From Liolophura sinensis (taxonomy: Eukaryota > Mollusca > Polyplacophora > Chitonida > Chitonidae): DNA of 64,000 bases. The notes below the pieces were generated by a model, which worked only from the letters and a program-made list of their open reading frames with translations, was not told the DNA's origin and searched no databases. The translations under genes were made by a program, and so were the position numbers. Positions within the stretch are counted from its first letter, which is position 1, and each line of letters begins with the position of its first letter. The DNA lies in NCBI RefSeq assembly GCF_032854445.1, contig NC_088296.1, positions 17,289,485-17,353,484 of the forward strand, in the 5' to 3' direction. Positions 10,553-22,654 of the stretch are shown in pieces.

Positions 10553-12479
10553 CATTAATGTTTGGAGTGTAACTCGCTACTGATTCATCAATACTGATGA
10601 CATGGTGATTTTCGACTTTCTTAATGTGTGCGATTATGCTTACTCTAAACTGCTATATTTCAGTTATGTCTCATGGCAAAAGCAAAAATTTAACGTAACG
10701 TTAAAGTATGTTACGTAACCGCCTATGTATTGCTTGCATGTACATAACGACGCTATTGTTCGCCCGAGAGTGCTTTACTTTCCATTTTGTCCAGTTTCGA
10801 GGGCCAGTTCTGAGACATGTACTAGCATAAAGAGTAACGCCATTTTCTTGAATACAGAAGCGTAGTAAAAGACAGCTTGGCTCTGTCAGACATGGGACGC
10901 GACTACATAAATCGATACTTCGATTATAGTCTCAGAAAAAAATACACGGATTCCGAAACTATATGTTTAGATCGGATCCAATGATGAAACGATAGTATGA
11001 TTAAGGGATTAAGGAATAGTATGATTGACATTTGTCAGAAAATGTGCAAATCTGCACTTGACTCTTATGCTTGTGCTTCTTGTGCACAGCACGACAGCCA
11101 ATCCATTATGGGCCCTCAGAAGACATGGGATATACAGAGCATTTCACGACTATATAAGCTTAGTGATTCCTTTCTAATGCTATCTGATTATACTGTAAGA
11201 CAATCGCATGGGCTATAGAAAACGCATAACTTTTTTTAACCTTACCCAGCTAACAATATTTATATCCCTAAACCTCATTTTTCAATTTTCTGGCATCAGC
11301 AGTGGCAATTCAACAATGCTCTAAGCTCAATGGAATAAAGTATAATACTTTCAAAATATTTTTTAATTTATTGCAGCATAAACGTAGATATTAGGACATT
11401 TGGAGAAACTTGAATATGTCGATTCTGCGTCCTGTGGACTGTGGATCTCTATGTAATGAAAAGGAATCAGTTTTTGTAGCTGTATTTGCTTTGGCAGTTT
11501 ACGCATCTCTGTACATGCAAATAACGGTATCTCAACGGTATGAAACATTATCCACCATTATGAATGATAAGCTGTGCACAACTTCCTTACACACTCGCGC
11601 ATAGCTGTGTACGACCCTACTTGCATGTTCAGAGAGACTGGAAAATACGGAAAATAAAACATCTGCGGGAAACTACAGCGCCGCAGTTATCATGAAAAAA
11701 TCCTCGTCAACAAATATATTAAATAATCATATGAATTTATGTAATTATAAGCGTTGTTTAACTTCCTTAAAATGTTATACACGATTTATCACGGTACCTG
11801 ATCTGAGAAACTGGACAAAGCGGAAAATAAAACAATATCGCCAATATATGTAATCACATTTATGATTTGCCTCGTGAACAAATATAGGAACTATATAGAT
11901 TTAATTTAACAAGCATCATTGATATAAGCTGGCTTCACAAAATAGACATTTATTTAGGGTGGCTTCCATCTATCTTGGAACTCGCTAACAACAGCTTCTT
12001 ATGTGGATAACTAAACGGATCACTTGTCTCTATGCCATCATCTACCTGCCAGCATGTTTGACACTGAGCTATATATTCTTCGTAAGGTTGGACCTCACTA
12101 TTGCTTGATTAAATGAAGATGATGTTGGACATCGCCACCTTATTTAAATAAACGAGATACAAGCTTTAAAAAATGCAGAATCGATTCTGATGGACTGGTG
12201 TGAGAGTTAGATATGTCCAGGTTATGCCTAGCCAGAGCTGCATTTTATAGGCACTGCAGATTTATTCAAGCGTGACGAAGGCAGAGGTTAATGCGGGAAA
12301 CCCTCTCTCCACTGTCAGCCGATTAGCGTCGATTGTGTATCCCTTTAAATTACTTTTTGTCCATGTTGAAATTTTGTTAGGCGGGTATTGACATCATTTT
12401 CTTTACTAGACCATTATGATGTCACGATGAATTGAAAAGCTCGAGCTAAAGAGCGGGGTATATAATACATTTTATTAGC
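10553..12479. other. no gene seen
   Basis: Two diverged direct copies of a roughly 110-bp stretch occur near 11620-11730 and 11795-11890. Both contain GAGA-ACTGG-A and GGAAAATAAAACA and end near CGT-AACAAATAT. No exon was recognised. Confidence 0.4.
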
Positions 12480-12534
12480 AAATTACTAGTGCATAACATG
12501 ACTATAGTCTATGTCTAATACTGTAGAGTACTTT

Positions 12535-12800
12535 TTCTAAGAAAGATTTCTAATTTGATTTTCTTTGCAAGAATATGGCCTTCCAACATATCCATGTGTA
12601 GAGCATGTCATGTTACGTGTCACTGACGAAAGGCAAATTTGGTAGCCAGTATGACAAAATTTACAGACAGATGAATATAGGCGACGCACTAAAAGAATAG
12701 ATAACGGTGTATGTGTGCATGATTGAAAGTATATAGTATGTGGATCTGGAGAAAACTGTTTATAATACCCGACGTCTATTGAGTCAATGAATCGATGTTC
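12535..12800. repeat. unclassified dispersed repeat, copy 1
   Basis: The segment from TTTCTAATTTGATTTTCTTT through GTGTAGAGC, CGTGTCACTGAC-AAAGGCAA, TTTACAGA-AG-TGAATAT and GGCGAC is found again, diverged, at about 24960-25215. It is a dispersed element of unknown class with no detectable coding capacity. Confidence 0.6.
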
Positions 12801-12897
12801 ATTTGTAAACACCTCATGGTTGTTGACTTTGAAAAGAAAAACATTATCGTAAACATTAATGTATGTTAAAGGTTTGAATTCTTATTTTATTTATCTA

Positions 12898-13068
12898 CTT
12901 GATTGGTTGTTTACGCCGTTCTCGAGAATACGACGGCGGCCAGCATTGTCGTGGAAGGTTTACCGGGGAAAACTCATATCCATCAACTAGCAGACCTTCT
13001 TACGTACGAACGGAGAGCAAGTCAACATGACCTGACCAACCTCATTCAAAATTGGTGAGAATCCCAGG
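12898..13068 (-). mobile_element. SINE-A copy, reverse orientation, diverged
   Basis: GATTGGTTGTTTACGCCGTT is the reversed tail. GACGGCGGCCAGCATTGTCG, GCAGACCTTCTTACGTACGA and a decayed head follow. The poly-T/TTTATTTATC stretch just upstream is the reversed A-rich end. Confidence 0.7.
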
Positions 13069-13239
13069 TACACACAGTAAATATCAGCACGTAATACATG
13101 TCGTACCAGAGGGCATTTCTTTTTCGCCTTGGTTTCATGCACAACACTGTATTGATATTACGTTGGGTTGTTGTCTGTCGTTCACAGACGATTCGCTGAC
13201 ATTGTATTTAGAGATTACATATTGTAGAGATTTTCATCA

Positions 13240-13378
13240 AAACGCAGGTGGCGGATGGTCGTGGGTTTCCCCCGGGCTCTGCCCGGTTTCCACCCACCAT
13301 AATGCTGATCGCCGTCGTATAAGCGAAATATTCTTGAGTACGGCGTAAAACACCAATCAAATAAATCGATCAAATAAA
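13240..13378 (+). mobile_element. SINE-A 3' half
   Basis: It begins at GGCGGATGGTCGTGGGTTTC and runs through CCCGGTTTCCACCCACCATA to CGGCGTAAAACACCAATC and an AAATAAAT tail. The tRNA-like head is absent, as in many truncated copies in this window. Confidence 0.88.
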
Positions 13379-13734
13379 TCAAAACGCAGGTGAATATAAA
13401 AGTAGAACAATCGGGTGTGCACGACGGTTTCTGCCTTGCACTTTAAATATGTTCAATAATGATAATAGTTACTTCGCTCTAGACAGTCACGAATTCATCT
13501 CTTGTATATGACAATGGCCATGCATGCAAGTTTGTAGGCAGAGAAAATTGGTCTAATCTTAATACAGTCGAATGAAAAGGGCCTAATAAACTTCCGTGGA
13601 AAGATATTAGTTTGCGGGACCAGCGACGGTCATGTACTTCAAGTTCACCTGACATTTTAAATACGTCATAGCAATTAACTCCCTGAGTAGAAAGAAACAT
13701 CTTATAAGGGAAGATAGTTTCGGTTCTTTTATAT
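13379..13734. other. no gene seen
   Basis: Unique-looking AT-rich sequence. The short open frames here have no protein-like composition. Confidence 0.45.
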
Positions 13735-13812
13735 AGTTGTGGTTGTGCTCGTGGTTGTGGTTATCGCGTCCAGTGTGAATGCGATAACCACAACCACAAC
13801 TGCAACTGCAAC
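13735..13812. repeat. perfect hairpin in a GTTGTG-rich tract
   Basis: GTGGTTGTGGTTATCGC is followed after a loop of about 13 bases by its exact complement GCGATAACCACAACCAC. The arms are embedded in a purine/pyrimidine-skewed GTTGTG/CAACTG tract. It could be a small foldback element or a secondary-structure hotspot. Confidence 0.75.
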
Positions 13813-14612
13813 GTCGGGGTAACAGAACAATCCTTATCCCATAAATGCACATTTTTCCGGGTAATAAAGGCATGATATATCGTTTTGATATGCACCACGT
13901 GTAATATAAATTCCGACATTTTGACTGGGCCGTGTATCTTTTCATTCATCAAGTCGACCAATCAAAAGTGACAACTCGCCTGTACAGGCACTACCTTTTT
14001 TACAACTTTTTCTTGTCGTCTGCAAATGTAAACATGTCCGACTTTCGACCAGGAGATATCGCGAAACTTGACAAAAAAGGACGCGCCAGAAATAAATGTG
14101 ACAAGAGATAATCGAATCAATGTGGAAATTCTCGGCATTGACTACGACATTGAGTTTGTGTTATTGAATCGTCATCCGAATCTTCACAAGAACACTAGCT
14201 GATGCGTAAATTCTAACTAGCCGTTACAACTCTGTAGACTGTTTCGCTTGCTCAACCTTCGTTAAGTTAAACTGCCAGTTGTTTTTTGAAAGTTGCACAC
14301 GTAAAATTTGTCTATTTTTAGACAGTAATTCTTTCTGTTGTAAAATGTCATATTCTTGTTATAAATATTAACGTATTGAACGATATATTGTATAAAGCAA
14401 ACTTTTGACATGTCTATGGTATAAAAAAAAGTCGTTGTGTAAATAAAGTTTGTCTGTACTATATTATACTCCGCCATGTACTTGTCACTTACTGATAACG
14501 CTTCACTTGACCTATATATGTGATATCAGTACGCGGTTAGACGTCCAAAAAGTTTAAAAGTTTAAATCGTAATGATTGTTTCCGCTATAAACTTACAATA
14601 AGGCATTTATGG
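13813..14612. other. no gene seen
   Basis: No exon or repeat was recognised. Confidence 0.45.
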
Positions 14613-14728
14613 CATAAATAGGATACGAAATTCGTGACCCTCGATATCAAATTTATTAAACTCGAGTAGTAGTTTTCATTTAATAAATTTGATATCGAGG
14701 GTCACTCATTACATATCCTCTATTTATT
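14613..14728. mobile_element. foldback element with long inverted arms
   Basis: Inner arms of about 27 bp (GTGACCCTCGATATCAAATT, then TATTAAA) are perfectly inverted around a 17-base spacer. Imperfect complementarity continues outward: CATAAATAGGATACGAA on the left against TACATATCCTCTATTTATT on the right. Arms of nearly 50 bp in a 116-bp unit suggest a small MITE or foldback transposon. Confidence 0.7.
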
Positions 14729-14940
14729 CTGTACTGCCATTCACACTGCCGACTACATGTCGCGACGACACGAGGACGACATCCGTTAGTATTCTGAACC
14801 GTAACTGGGGTAAACTGACAAGGGGCCGTATTTCATTGGTTTATTGTATGTGTATCACGTAGGCAATAGCACAAGTCATAAAACGCCACGTCCAATCCAC
14901 TGATCTTCCAGGATAATCAAATCGTTCTCGGTTTAAGAGA

Positions 14941-15262
14941 AACTGAAACACTGTTGACCACCAAACACTGTTGACCACCAAACACTGCTGACCACCAAAC
15001 ACTCTTGACCACCAAACACTGCTGATCACCAAACACTGCTGACCACCAAACACTGCTGACCACCAAACACTGCTGACCACCAAACACTGTTGACCACCAA
15101 ACACTGTTGACCACCAAACACTGTTGATCACCAAACACTGTTGACCACCAAACACTGCTGACCACCAAACACTGCTGACCACCAAACACTGCTGACCAGC
15201 AAACACTATTGACCACCAAACAATGTTGACCACCAAACACCGTTGACCACCAAACAATGTTG
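14941..15262. repeat. 17-bp minisatellite, about 19 copies
   Basis: The unit ACCACCAAACACTGCTG repeats almost without indels, with C/T variants at one position (CTGCTG or CTGTTG). Because 17 is not a multiple of three, each strand reads through all three phases. This gives long repetitive frames on the - strand that are not genes. Confidence 0.95.
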
Positions 15263-16283
15263 ACTCTCAACAAATTCGGAATCTTTACACTTAACACAGC
15301 ATATAGGCTCTCAGACTTTTGTTGTCTGCCCTACGTTCAGAAATCTCAAAAACTCTCATCAAATCTCACACTGCGGGTTTTTACTGACAATGGCAAAAGT
15401 TTTTGGCTATTCAGACAGCTTGACACTATTCGTTTTTCACACGTTCCACGTATATCAACGTCGCCGCCATCATATAAGTCAACACTTGTCGCGCCCGGGA
15501 ATATACACGTGTACACACTTATCAAAGGGTGGAAAGATGGGCCGACATTTAATTTGGTCACTACATGAACACAATGTCTCGGAGCGATGGTTTATACCTT
15601 TATTAAACGTCATTCATGACAATCGCTTTATCTTCCCTGGCAATCAACACCCACGTGGCCAAAGGATATTTGGAACTTCCACGTGCGTAGTTACGACCTA
15701 CAAGGTGTCTCTGCAGTCAGTTTATCAAGTTCCAGCTTCGGTTCAAATATATTTTTCTCAAACTGCCTAATCGTCAGAAGTGACAGATTATGTAATGACA
15801 CCATGAGTTTCTCGACATCGAGAAATAGACTATAGGTGCGTTAATTTTTAAAAACTATATCGCGGGCTCCCAAGGCAACAGACTTTCGATAAACTCACCA
15901 ATCATGTCGAAGTTACTGTTGAACCAATTGCGCTCCATTCCACTCCGTTGAGTGTTGGGATAGTACAAGCCAAAGTGAGTTAAATGTATATTCATGTACT
16001 AATGTCTTGTAGGGGACATTTCCGGGTTCAGATTGACTCTCAAGTTGATCGAACGAACTGGTTTCGATTGACAGATTTGATTGATCTTTAACTCGGTACA
16101 GTAAGCAAGAGAATAAAGGTGGTTCTCTGTCAATCTTCCAAGAGTTCAGAAGTTGTATATTGCCCTGCTATTACTATTCGTTGGGATCTTTAATACTTAT
16201 ATCAAGCAGCCGATGACGCCGTTTGCGCAGTATTTCGTGAAGGGCCAATTTCCTTCGACCAGTATAATGCAAATGTCAACACG
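15263..16283. other. no gene seen
   Basis: Overlapping + frames of 103 and 126 codons at 15257-15770 lack domains, splice logic or protein-like composition. No repeat was recognised. Confidence 0.4.
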
Positions 16284-16512
16284 GCACACTCGAGAAAGTT
16301 CCTTGGTAAAACTTTGGTGGTTTCCCCTGTACTAGGGTGTCCTCCGCCCATGAAACTTACTGCCACACTCGAAAAAGTTCCTTGGTAAAACTTTGGTGGT
16401 TTCCCCTGTACTAGGGTTTCCTCCGCCCATGAAACTTACTGCCATTCTATAAGTGAAAACTTCTGTACAATAGTGTGCCGTTAAACAACATTCAAATAAA
16501 TAATCAATAAAT
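16284..16512 (+). repeat. 79-bp tandem duplication with a SINE-like tail
   Basis: Two nearly identical copies of a 79-bp unit begin at ACACTCGAGAAAGTTCC (16286) and ACACTCGAAAAAGTTCC (16365). Both contain TTGGTGGTTTCCCCTGTAC and TCCTCCGCCCATGAAAC. After the second copy a SINE-A-like end follows: TATAAGTGAAAACTTC, then GCCGTTAAACAACATTC and AAATAAATAATC. The unit appears to be a duplicated SINE-A-related body. Confidence 0.65.
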
Positions 16513-17784
16513 CAGCAAGTCACTACAATATGTTGTACAATATCCTTTTTTTAGCTCAATATTTCTTAGTCCTGGTGCTGGCCACTGGGTTTTAATTATT
16601 CAAAATGCAGGTGAGCCTTCGCATTTAATAAAAAAACAGTACATGGAAATAATGGCGGAAGACCAAGCCTCGGAGGCCCTCAGCCCACTGTTCGAATCCT
16701 GGTTTATGCTTTTATACAACACAAAGGACTGCACCCATGGGGAGTTCGTGTGATAAGTGTGATGGTTGGCAGCTGATGAAATATGGCCTCTTTTCAGTCT
16801 GTCTTAGTTAGTGGTATATTCTAACGGTTTATGTAAATGTTACAAGACCACAGTATTTATTATAGAATTTAAGAATATTATGAAAGACTTACAGCACAGA
16901 GATTCTTGATCAAGGGGAAGTAACTTCTCAAAATTGTCTCCCCTCCTCTTATATACTTACTCGTACATTCTCCTCCTTCTGGAACGCCCACTACAAACCA
17001 CTAAAAGTGGTTGTGTCTACGGACAACATATTTGCAAAATGTTAGAATACAATAGCTTGAATAATTACAAACCAGTGACTTCCAAATTATAGTATGAAAA
17101 TATTTTTTTTGTGTGTGGGTTCAATCTTTCTCACCCCTGATGCTAGCGTCCGTGTAGGTTGATACTAGGGGACCCCACGTAATTACGTACTTACATGAGC
17201 ATATAAACAGAACAGGTCTGATACCACCGGCTACACTTGAAACTTTGCCAACATTACACTGCTTTGCAGATCTGGATTTGCTCTCCATGAAGTGATGTTT
17301 TATTTATTTGCTGGTTCTCACACTGGGAACTTTAATGAAAACCCAAGAGGTGGACCTTTACCTAATCAGTAGGTGTTCAGAAAATCAACTCTCAGGAGTC
17401 AGGATTCCAGCGATCAACACTCTCGGCTGTGTTCACACAGTGCGATTTGTCCAGTCGTGTGACACAGCAATTGTTCTACTTTATTTTGACTAGCCACATT
17501 CGACGAAATGACACGACAAATGGTACAGTGGAGACTCGGCGTTCTTCGCATGAGCTGGATCAAGAATTGTCACTCAAGGATAAATATCAAACTGTACATT
17601 AATGATTTCGTATCTTGTATTTATTGATTAGTTGAATTTGTGAATGTGTTAGGACTACTACGGCCTTTCAAGAGACAATTCACCAGTTTCCTTTCTTTCA
17701 GCCGCTGCAGGATTAGCAAGAACTGTTTTCAAGCCAGGCACCTCACTGGTCCACACTAGAGTTGTCAACAATTTAGCCGAATTA
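16513..17784. other. no gene seen
   Basis: A tRNA B-box-like CTGTTCGAATCCTGG at about 16688 may be a decayed SINE head, but nothing else supports it. No exon was recognised. Confidence 0.4.
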
Positions 17785-18022
17785 CCTCTTCAGTAGCCTA
17801 GTGGTTAAAACGTCCACGTCGCAGTCGGGGTGCTTCGGATTAAACCCAGGTCGTGTGTCTGTGGTGATTTGATGGAGAGAACAACACCGTAAAGTGGGAG
17901 GGCGAGACAGCACGTGTATTCTGTATCACCAACACGGAGGTAGCCCATTCCCATCAGGTGATAGGAGCGCCACTGAATATAGTTAGAGTTATTCCCCTTG
18001 AAGAGTGGGTGCCACATTTCCT
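17785..18022 (+). mobile_element. tRNA-derived SINE, separate family (SINE-D)
   Basis: A tRNA-like head has an A-box TAGCCTAGTGGTTAAAAC and a B-box-like GGATTAAACCCAGG. It is followed by a body containing GTAAAGTGGGAGGGCGAGAC and CCTTGAAGAGTGGGTGCC. It is the only copy of this type I see here, and it has no shared tail with the other three SINE families. Confidence 0.55.
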
Positions 18023-18249
18023 CTCTCGCTTAAAAAGAAACAACTAAATACATATTAGCATCCTAAGTACGATTCACAATGAATTACTGACTTAAGAATG
18101 AAACCATACTCTGTCCGTAAACATCGATTTAAACAATGACAAAAATCTTACCAATACATTTTAAACCAACAGAACCTATAGGTGTTAATAACACACCCTA
18201 CATCCTGATCCATAGAGTAATAAGCATTCCGACCACAACCTCAGTTACT

Positions 18250-19035
18250 TTCAGTTCAAACGTTCAATTGTTTATTTCCATCAAAAAGTCTTTTACCCAC
18301 ACGGGCGGGTGACTGATTCGACGACTACTAGCCCTCGGTCCGGGAGTAACCGTCGATGCAGGTTGTGCATTGCGCAGACAGTTTCCATTAACCTGAAAAT
18401 CTGAAATCTTCAAACCATTTTGACCATTTCCCCTCTCGGTAAAAGAGCTTGAAATTGGTCCATTGTACACAGAGAGGTGTTTTTCGTTCCATTTTTGACC
18501 ATTTGCTAACACATAAGTATGTGTGCCAACTGGTTTCATTATCTGTATAGGACCAGAAAATTTACTTTCCCCTTTTGGTGTGTGCCAGGGTTTCTTGATT
18601 CTCACCAATGTGCCAGCTGTAAGGGAAGAGGTTTCACACAATGACGCCTGTCAAATCCTTCTTTCAATCGGGCTTGTCGCTGTTTTACTCGTTCATTAAT
18701 CTCAAAATCGGAGGTTTTCGGAAGTGGATTCGTGAAATCCACGATGTCTAACAATTTACACATGTGACGCCCGTGTAATGGACGGCGATTCGCCGGTTGT
18801 CGCATGTCGCGTTGCCCGGTAGGTGCCGAGCAATTCGGTCACCGAATGCATTATAGGACGTTTCACGATCCTCGCTAGTTGCACAGGTTTGCTTAAAATG
18901 CGATTCAGGCGTTCAACTTCGCTGTTTCCTCCAGGATGGTACACAGCGGAAAATCTGTGTCTGATATTACATTTACGGAGTAAACCTTCAAATTCCTCGC
19001 AGACTAATTGAGGACCATTTAGGCTGATAAATCCG
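18250..19035 (-). pseudogene. Ty3-type retroelement pol remnant (integrase core end and C-terminus)
   Basis: Three overlapping - strand frames give, in order, a NGPQLVCEEFEGLLRK block, YHPGGNSEVERLNRIL, GTYRATRHATTGESP, a charged region, AGTLVRIKKPWHTPKGESKF, SGPIQIMKPVGTHTY and a proline-rich end. These are the second half of a Ty3/gypsy-type integrase and its C-terminal chromatin-targeting region. The catalytic Asp expected before NGPQ is Leu, and frame changes near 18770 and 18630 separate the blocks. It is inactive. A piece of the integrase N-terminal half lies next to it in the opposite orientation. Confidence 0.8.
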
Positions 19036-19037
19036 CG

Positions 19038-19170
19038 GCTTCACGAGTTGCACCGATGCAACCAGTTCCGATACCGCAGAAACCCTGGAAAAAATGCAGA
19101 CTAGATTTTGTAGGCCCTAATCTTAACGCGCCAGCTAACGAGAGATACGTGATATCAATGATTGACTAAA
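19038..19170 (+). pseudogene. Ty3-type integrase core start, inverted relative to its neighbour
   Basis: The + frame reads VAPMQPVPIPQKPWKKCR, then LDFVGPNLNAPANERYVIS and MID before a stop. This is the classic start of the integrase catalytic core, with the first catalytic Asp in LDFVGP. It reads away from the - strand remnant that holds the second half of the same domain, with the junction at about 19036. The element was therefore rearranged by an internal inversion as well as mutated. Confidence 0.75.
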
Positions 19171-19349
19171 AGAAGTAAATGACCCTCAACTTTCCTTCTT
19201 TTGACCTTGGCACTGTCGCTTTTGTTCATTAAGGCCAAACCTGAGGAAGACATTGTCAAGGTATCTGTGAGCATTTCTCCTTGATCTTCCTTGTGTTGTT
19301 TAACCGTCTCCCCAGCTCCCCCAGCTGTGACTTATAAACATAGGTATCC

Positions 19350-19446
19350 GTCGGCCTGTGCCCGGTTTTCTCCCACCATGATGTTGGCCGCCGTCTTGTA
19401 TATAGGTGAAATATTTTGGCTACGGCGTAAAACACCGATCAAATAA
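19350..19446 (+). mobile_element. SINE-A 3' fragment
   Basis: It starts at GCCTGTGCCCGGTTTTCTC and ends at CGGCGTAAAACACCGATC plus an A-rich tail. It has one tail substitution and GGTGAAATATTTTGGC in the body. Confidence 0.8.
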
Positions 19447-19887
19447 GTAAATAGTAACAGGTGTAATAATCCTCCGTGTGACCCTTAACTGCTACATGAC
19501 CTCCGACTGTTAACCCAGTTTCCCAAACCCGTAGCTATTTTGACATAAAAATAGGTGTTACAGCAAATCTCTTTGGCAATAAAAGACACCGTCTTAAATC
19601 AAAACAGAATTTTGTTTAACTTCAAAAATTATGTATACATAATTTATCCTACAACTGATATTTTGAATCATTCTGAGAGAAGTATGAGATGTAGAAAAAT
19701 AACTAGCGCAGTTTAATAAACTTGCATCTGTAATGGCACAAACAAATCATTTTTAGCATCATTTTCATAATAATTCTATGCATAGATTTGTCTGAAAAAA
19801 GTGCTTTAGTTGTAGTAAAGGTTGAAGATTTACAGTATACACGCCATCTTAATTTTTAATTTTATATCTCACGGACTCAATATAAAG

Positions 19888-19976
19888 CAACCCTGTTTTC
19901 TCCCACCATAATGCTGGCTGCCGTCATATAACTGCAGTATTCTTGAGTACGGCGTAAAACACCAGTCATATAAATT
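19888..19976 (+). mobile_element. SINE-A 3' fragment
   Basis: It runs from CCCTGTTTTCTCCCACCATA through GCTGGCTGCCGTCATATAAC to CGGCGTAAAACACCAGTC. It is shorter than the copy half a kilobase upstream and in the same orientation. Confidence 0.8.
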
Positions 19977-21644
19977 TGAAAAATTGTTTGCTTGTACTGG
20001 CAGAGGGCCTTTGGTCTATGCATTACTTTGCTATCATTTATTCCATTTTTCTGTCTTGATTCGTGTTCATATTTCTAAAAACCTTACTGCAAGCATCTGC
20101 ATTTTCTTTGACCGATATGTTTTGTTCCGCGAAAGAATATTTTACTTACGACGATTCTTTTCACAATTTTTACATGTGAGCGTCAAATGAACCAGTTCTG
20201 ATCATACAGAAGAAGATAGCGCATTCAAAAGTCCACATCACTCCGTATGAGTTCCTCGTTTCATTTAGGTGTCTGAAAAGTTATGGTCATTTCAATAAAT
20301 TACAGAATGGCTTCGACATTTTTTTTTAATAAGAAGCCACTCTCTTGACACCACACACAGGATGACATCTGAGTTTAGTTCGGCTTGGTCAGCCAACGAA
20401 TTGTCTGTCTGACGACAACTAATTGGCTTCTTAATTCTGGATTTTCGAAGCATAAGTTCAGATCTAATGTATAAAAATGTGTTTCACCACTCGCATGAAA
20501 ATCAACAGTATTTTAATTGGACCTGAATGGCACATTTTCATTCTCTTGCCTTAAATGTATACGTACGTATACTGTGCCAAATCCACATGCTCTTTTGGTG
20601 AATGGTGAATTTTCGACCAGTCGTCTTGATTAGTCAATCGGACAAACACACCCGACAGCAGTGCACTTTTTAAGTGTGATTTCCGTAGCGGGTTTTTTCA
20701 CATGTGTCGAAGGAAGCGCAACCAAATTTTAACGGTACACGCACAACAGTGTAACAAAAGTGCTACAAGAGTTCAAAACGTAAGCAAAACAAAACCTGAT
20801 TCTTCTCTTAAATTTTAAATGCCTAGGGTGAAATCTTAAAACACGAAGGGAAATTTGAAAATTCTATTTTTTGACGTTTTCAACCACAAAAAAAACTGCA
20901 GAAAATTTACGTAATACAAACATATATTTACAATATGTACATTTTCAGAAATCACGTGGGTTGAAAGTCAGCGATGTTCAGGTTTGGCTGGAGTAATGTT
21001 TCTTTGAATAAAACTGCAAAATGACCCTCGGCCAGGTGAAGCAAGAATTCGATAAGACGCCATTTTGACGACAATTTCGATCATACTACAAAGAAATGAA
21101 GAATTATTTTCGGTGGTAAATATCCGTCGAATGCATGATAGTTGAATTAATATGTAAGTAAACATGTACTATACTGACCCCAGTTACCTTTTCCGGAATT
21201 TGGTTCTTGACTTTAGGCCTCTTTTGACCGTACTACCTCAAAGATTAAGTGATGTCTGCTTTAACGTCCTGTGGCTGGTGAGTTAATCTCGTGAAGTCTC
21301 GGACAGCCGTGTGATCAAGCGAAGCGAAGGCATGATTCTCAAGCCTGACTGAGTGAGAACAAAAGCGCTTTAAATCCCACGCTCTCAGCTCACTCGTTAG
21401 GCTACTTCTTTTTTCAGTTCTGTTGTACCCGTTATACTTCCTGTTATATGGCAAGTATGTGGTTTATAAAGTTCTAAACATGCACTGAAGGGATGTATAG
21501 GTCATAAAATCGTAAAATTGTAGTCGGCTCCAGTCACACTGAATATCTTTTTTTTTCTGAAAAATTCTTCAGTACGCATTTATGCATCAATCAAATAAAT
21601 GAATATATAATAAACGCAACTTTCCGCCTTATACTTCCTCTACG
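19977..21644. other. no gene seen
   Basis: Several 65-70 codon frames on both strands have no motif or splice support. No repeat was recognised. Confidence 0.45.
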
Positions 21645-21647
21645 CAT

Positions 21648-21960
21648 AACACGGGGGCAGTAGATCCAGGGTCAATCCTGGGTCGAGTCACACCTAAAGA
21701 GGAAGCTGTAACTTTCTGCTTGGCGTTCAGCATGAAGGGTATAGTGCTACGACTGGTTCACCCGTATCAGTATAATGGCTCGGGCGGGGCGACTTACTTG
21801 CCTTCGGTAAGGCGTCTCAGTGAAGCAGCACTAGATAAAAGAGGGGTGGAAATCAGTCCTGCAACAAGGAGGTACATTACATGCACTTTAAGGATTCCTT
21901 TGTCGTTATATGACTGAAAAAATGTTAAGTAAGACGCAAAACCCCAAGCACTCACTCACT
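21648..21960 (+). mobile_element. SINE-B copy, nearly full length
   Basis: A tRNA-like head with TAGATCCAGGGTCAATCCTG is followed by GCTTGGCGTTCAGCATGAAG, a GTATCAGTATAATGGCTCGG block and CCTTCGGTAAGGCGTCTCAG. It ends in AAAACCCCAAGCACTCACTC. The central 65-codon open frame is part of the SINE, not a gene. Confidence 0.9.
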
Positions 21961-22654
21961 GTACGTATAACATCTTAATGTTAATGATAGCTCGTGGACC
22001 ATATGTGCTCTCACCGAGGATTCACGTACGATGTCGCTATAGTTGCCAAATGCTACATAATACCATAGCTTATCCATTCTAATTCATGATTACACTTATT
22101 TATTGCAAGACGGCTTTTATCTTTACTCACACAGAGGTATGTTTCTAAAGAAAAAAAAGTGCCGCAAAGATTCGAACTCTTCCCCGATATGGAACCTTTT
22201 CTCCGTGGCGACTTCGTTCATTCAGTATACTGTGGAGGATACCTGATAGACCAAGGCAGAAATACAGATTTTAAATTTGCTAAAATATAACAAAACTTTA
22301 TGAAGACAAACGTGAAACGAAACTTTGACGGCACGTAGAAATACACACATGAAGGTTTCAGCAAAGATATTTTCTGGTTAACGTTGATCTTCATACTGTA
22401 AATTTAAAACACCGTGCTTCGTTTGAACGAAAAATTTGCGTTTTTGATCGAGAGTGCATATTTAGAGGGGTATCACTAAGCAACCATTCTCTTTTATGGC
22501 ACCATAACTTGCATGAGTGCTTCGATCACGTTTTAAACTTCTGATTGCGAAATTTACAGAATTGTGCTGGGATTTTGAAATTTGTACTTTCTCATCGTAT
22601 CTCTCCGATTCTCCCCTTACCGTACCAGGTCCTTTCTACAAGATATACAATAAT
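21961..22654. other. no gene seen; one tRNA-like remnant
   Basis: On the - strand around 22260-22160 there is a B-box-like GAGTTCGAATCTTTGC with a weak A-box upstream. The spacing and stems are poor, so this is at most a decayed tRNA-derived repeat. Confidence 0.35.

Noticed and set aside
14841-15297. Two overlapping - strand frames (CLVVSSVWWSAVFGGQQ)
   Set aside because: 17-bp tandem repeat cycling through the three phases.
15257-15770. Overlapping + frames of 103 and 126 codons
   Set aside because: They overlap in different phases, start inside the 17-bp array and have no recognisable motif.
21720-21917. Recurring frame MAFSMKGIVLRLVHPYQYNG, also near 49.1 and 61.2 kb
   Set aside because: SINE-B body read in one phase.
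22160-22260. tRNA gene on the - strand
   Set aside because: Only the T-arm/B-box region is convincing. Arms do not fold into a cloverleaf.
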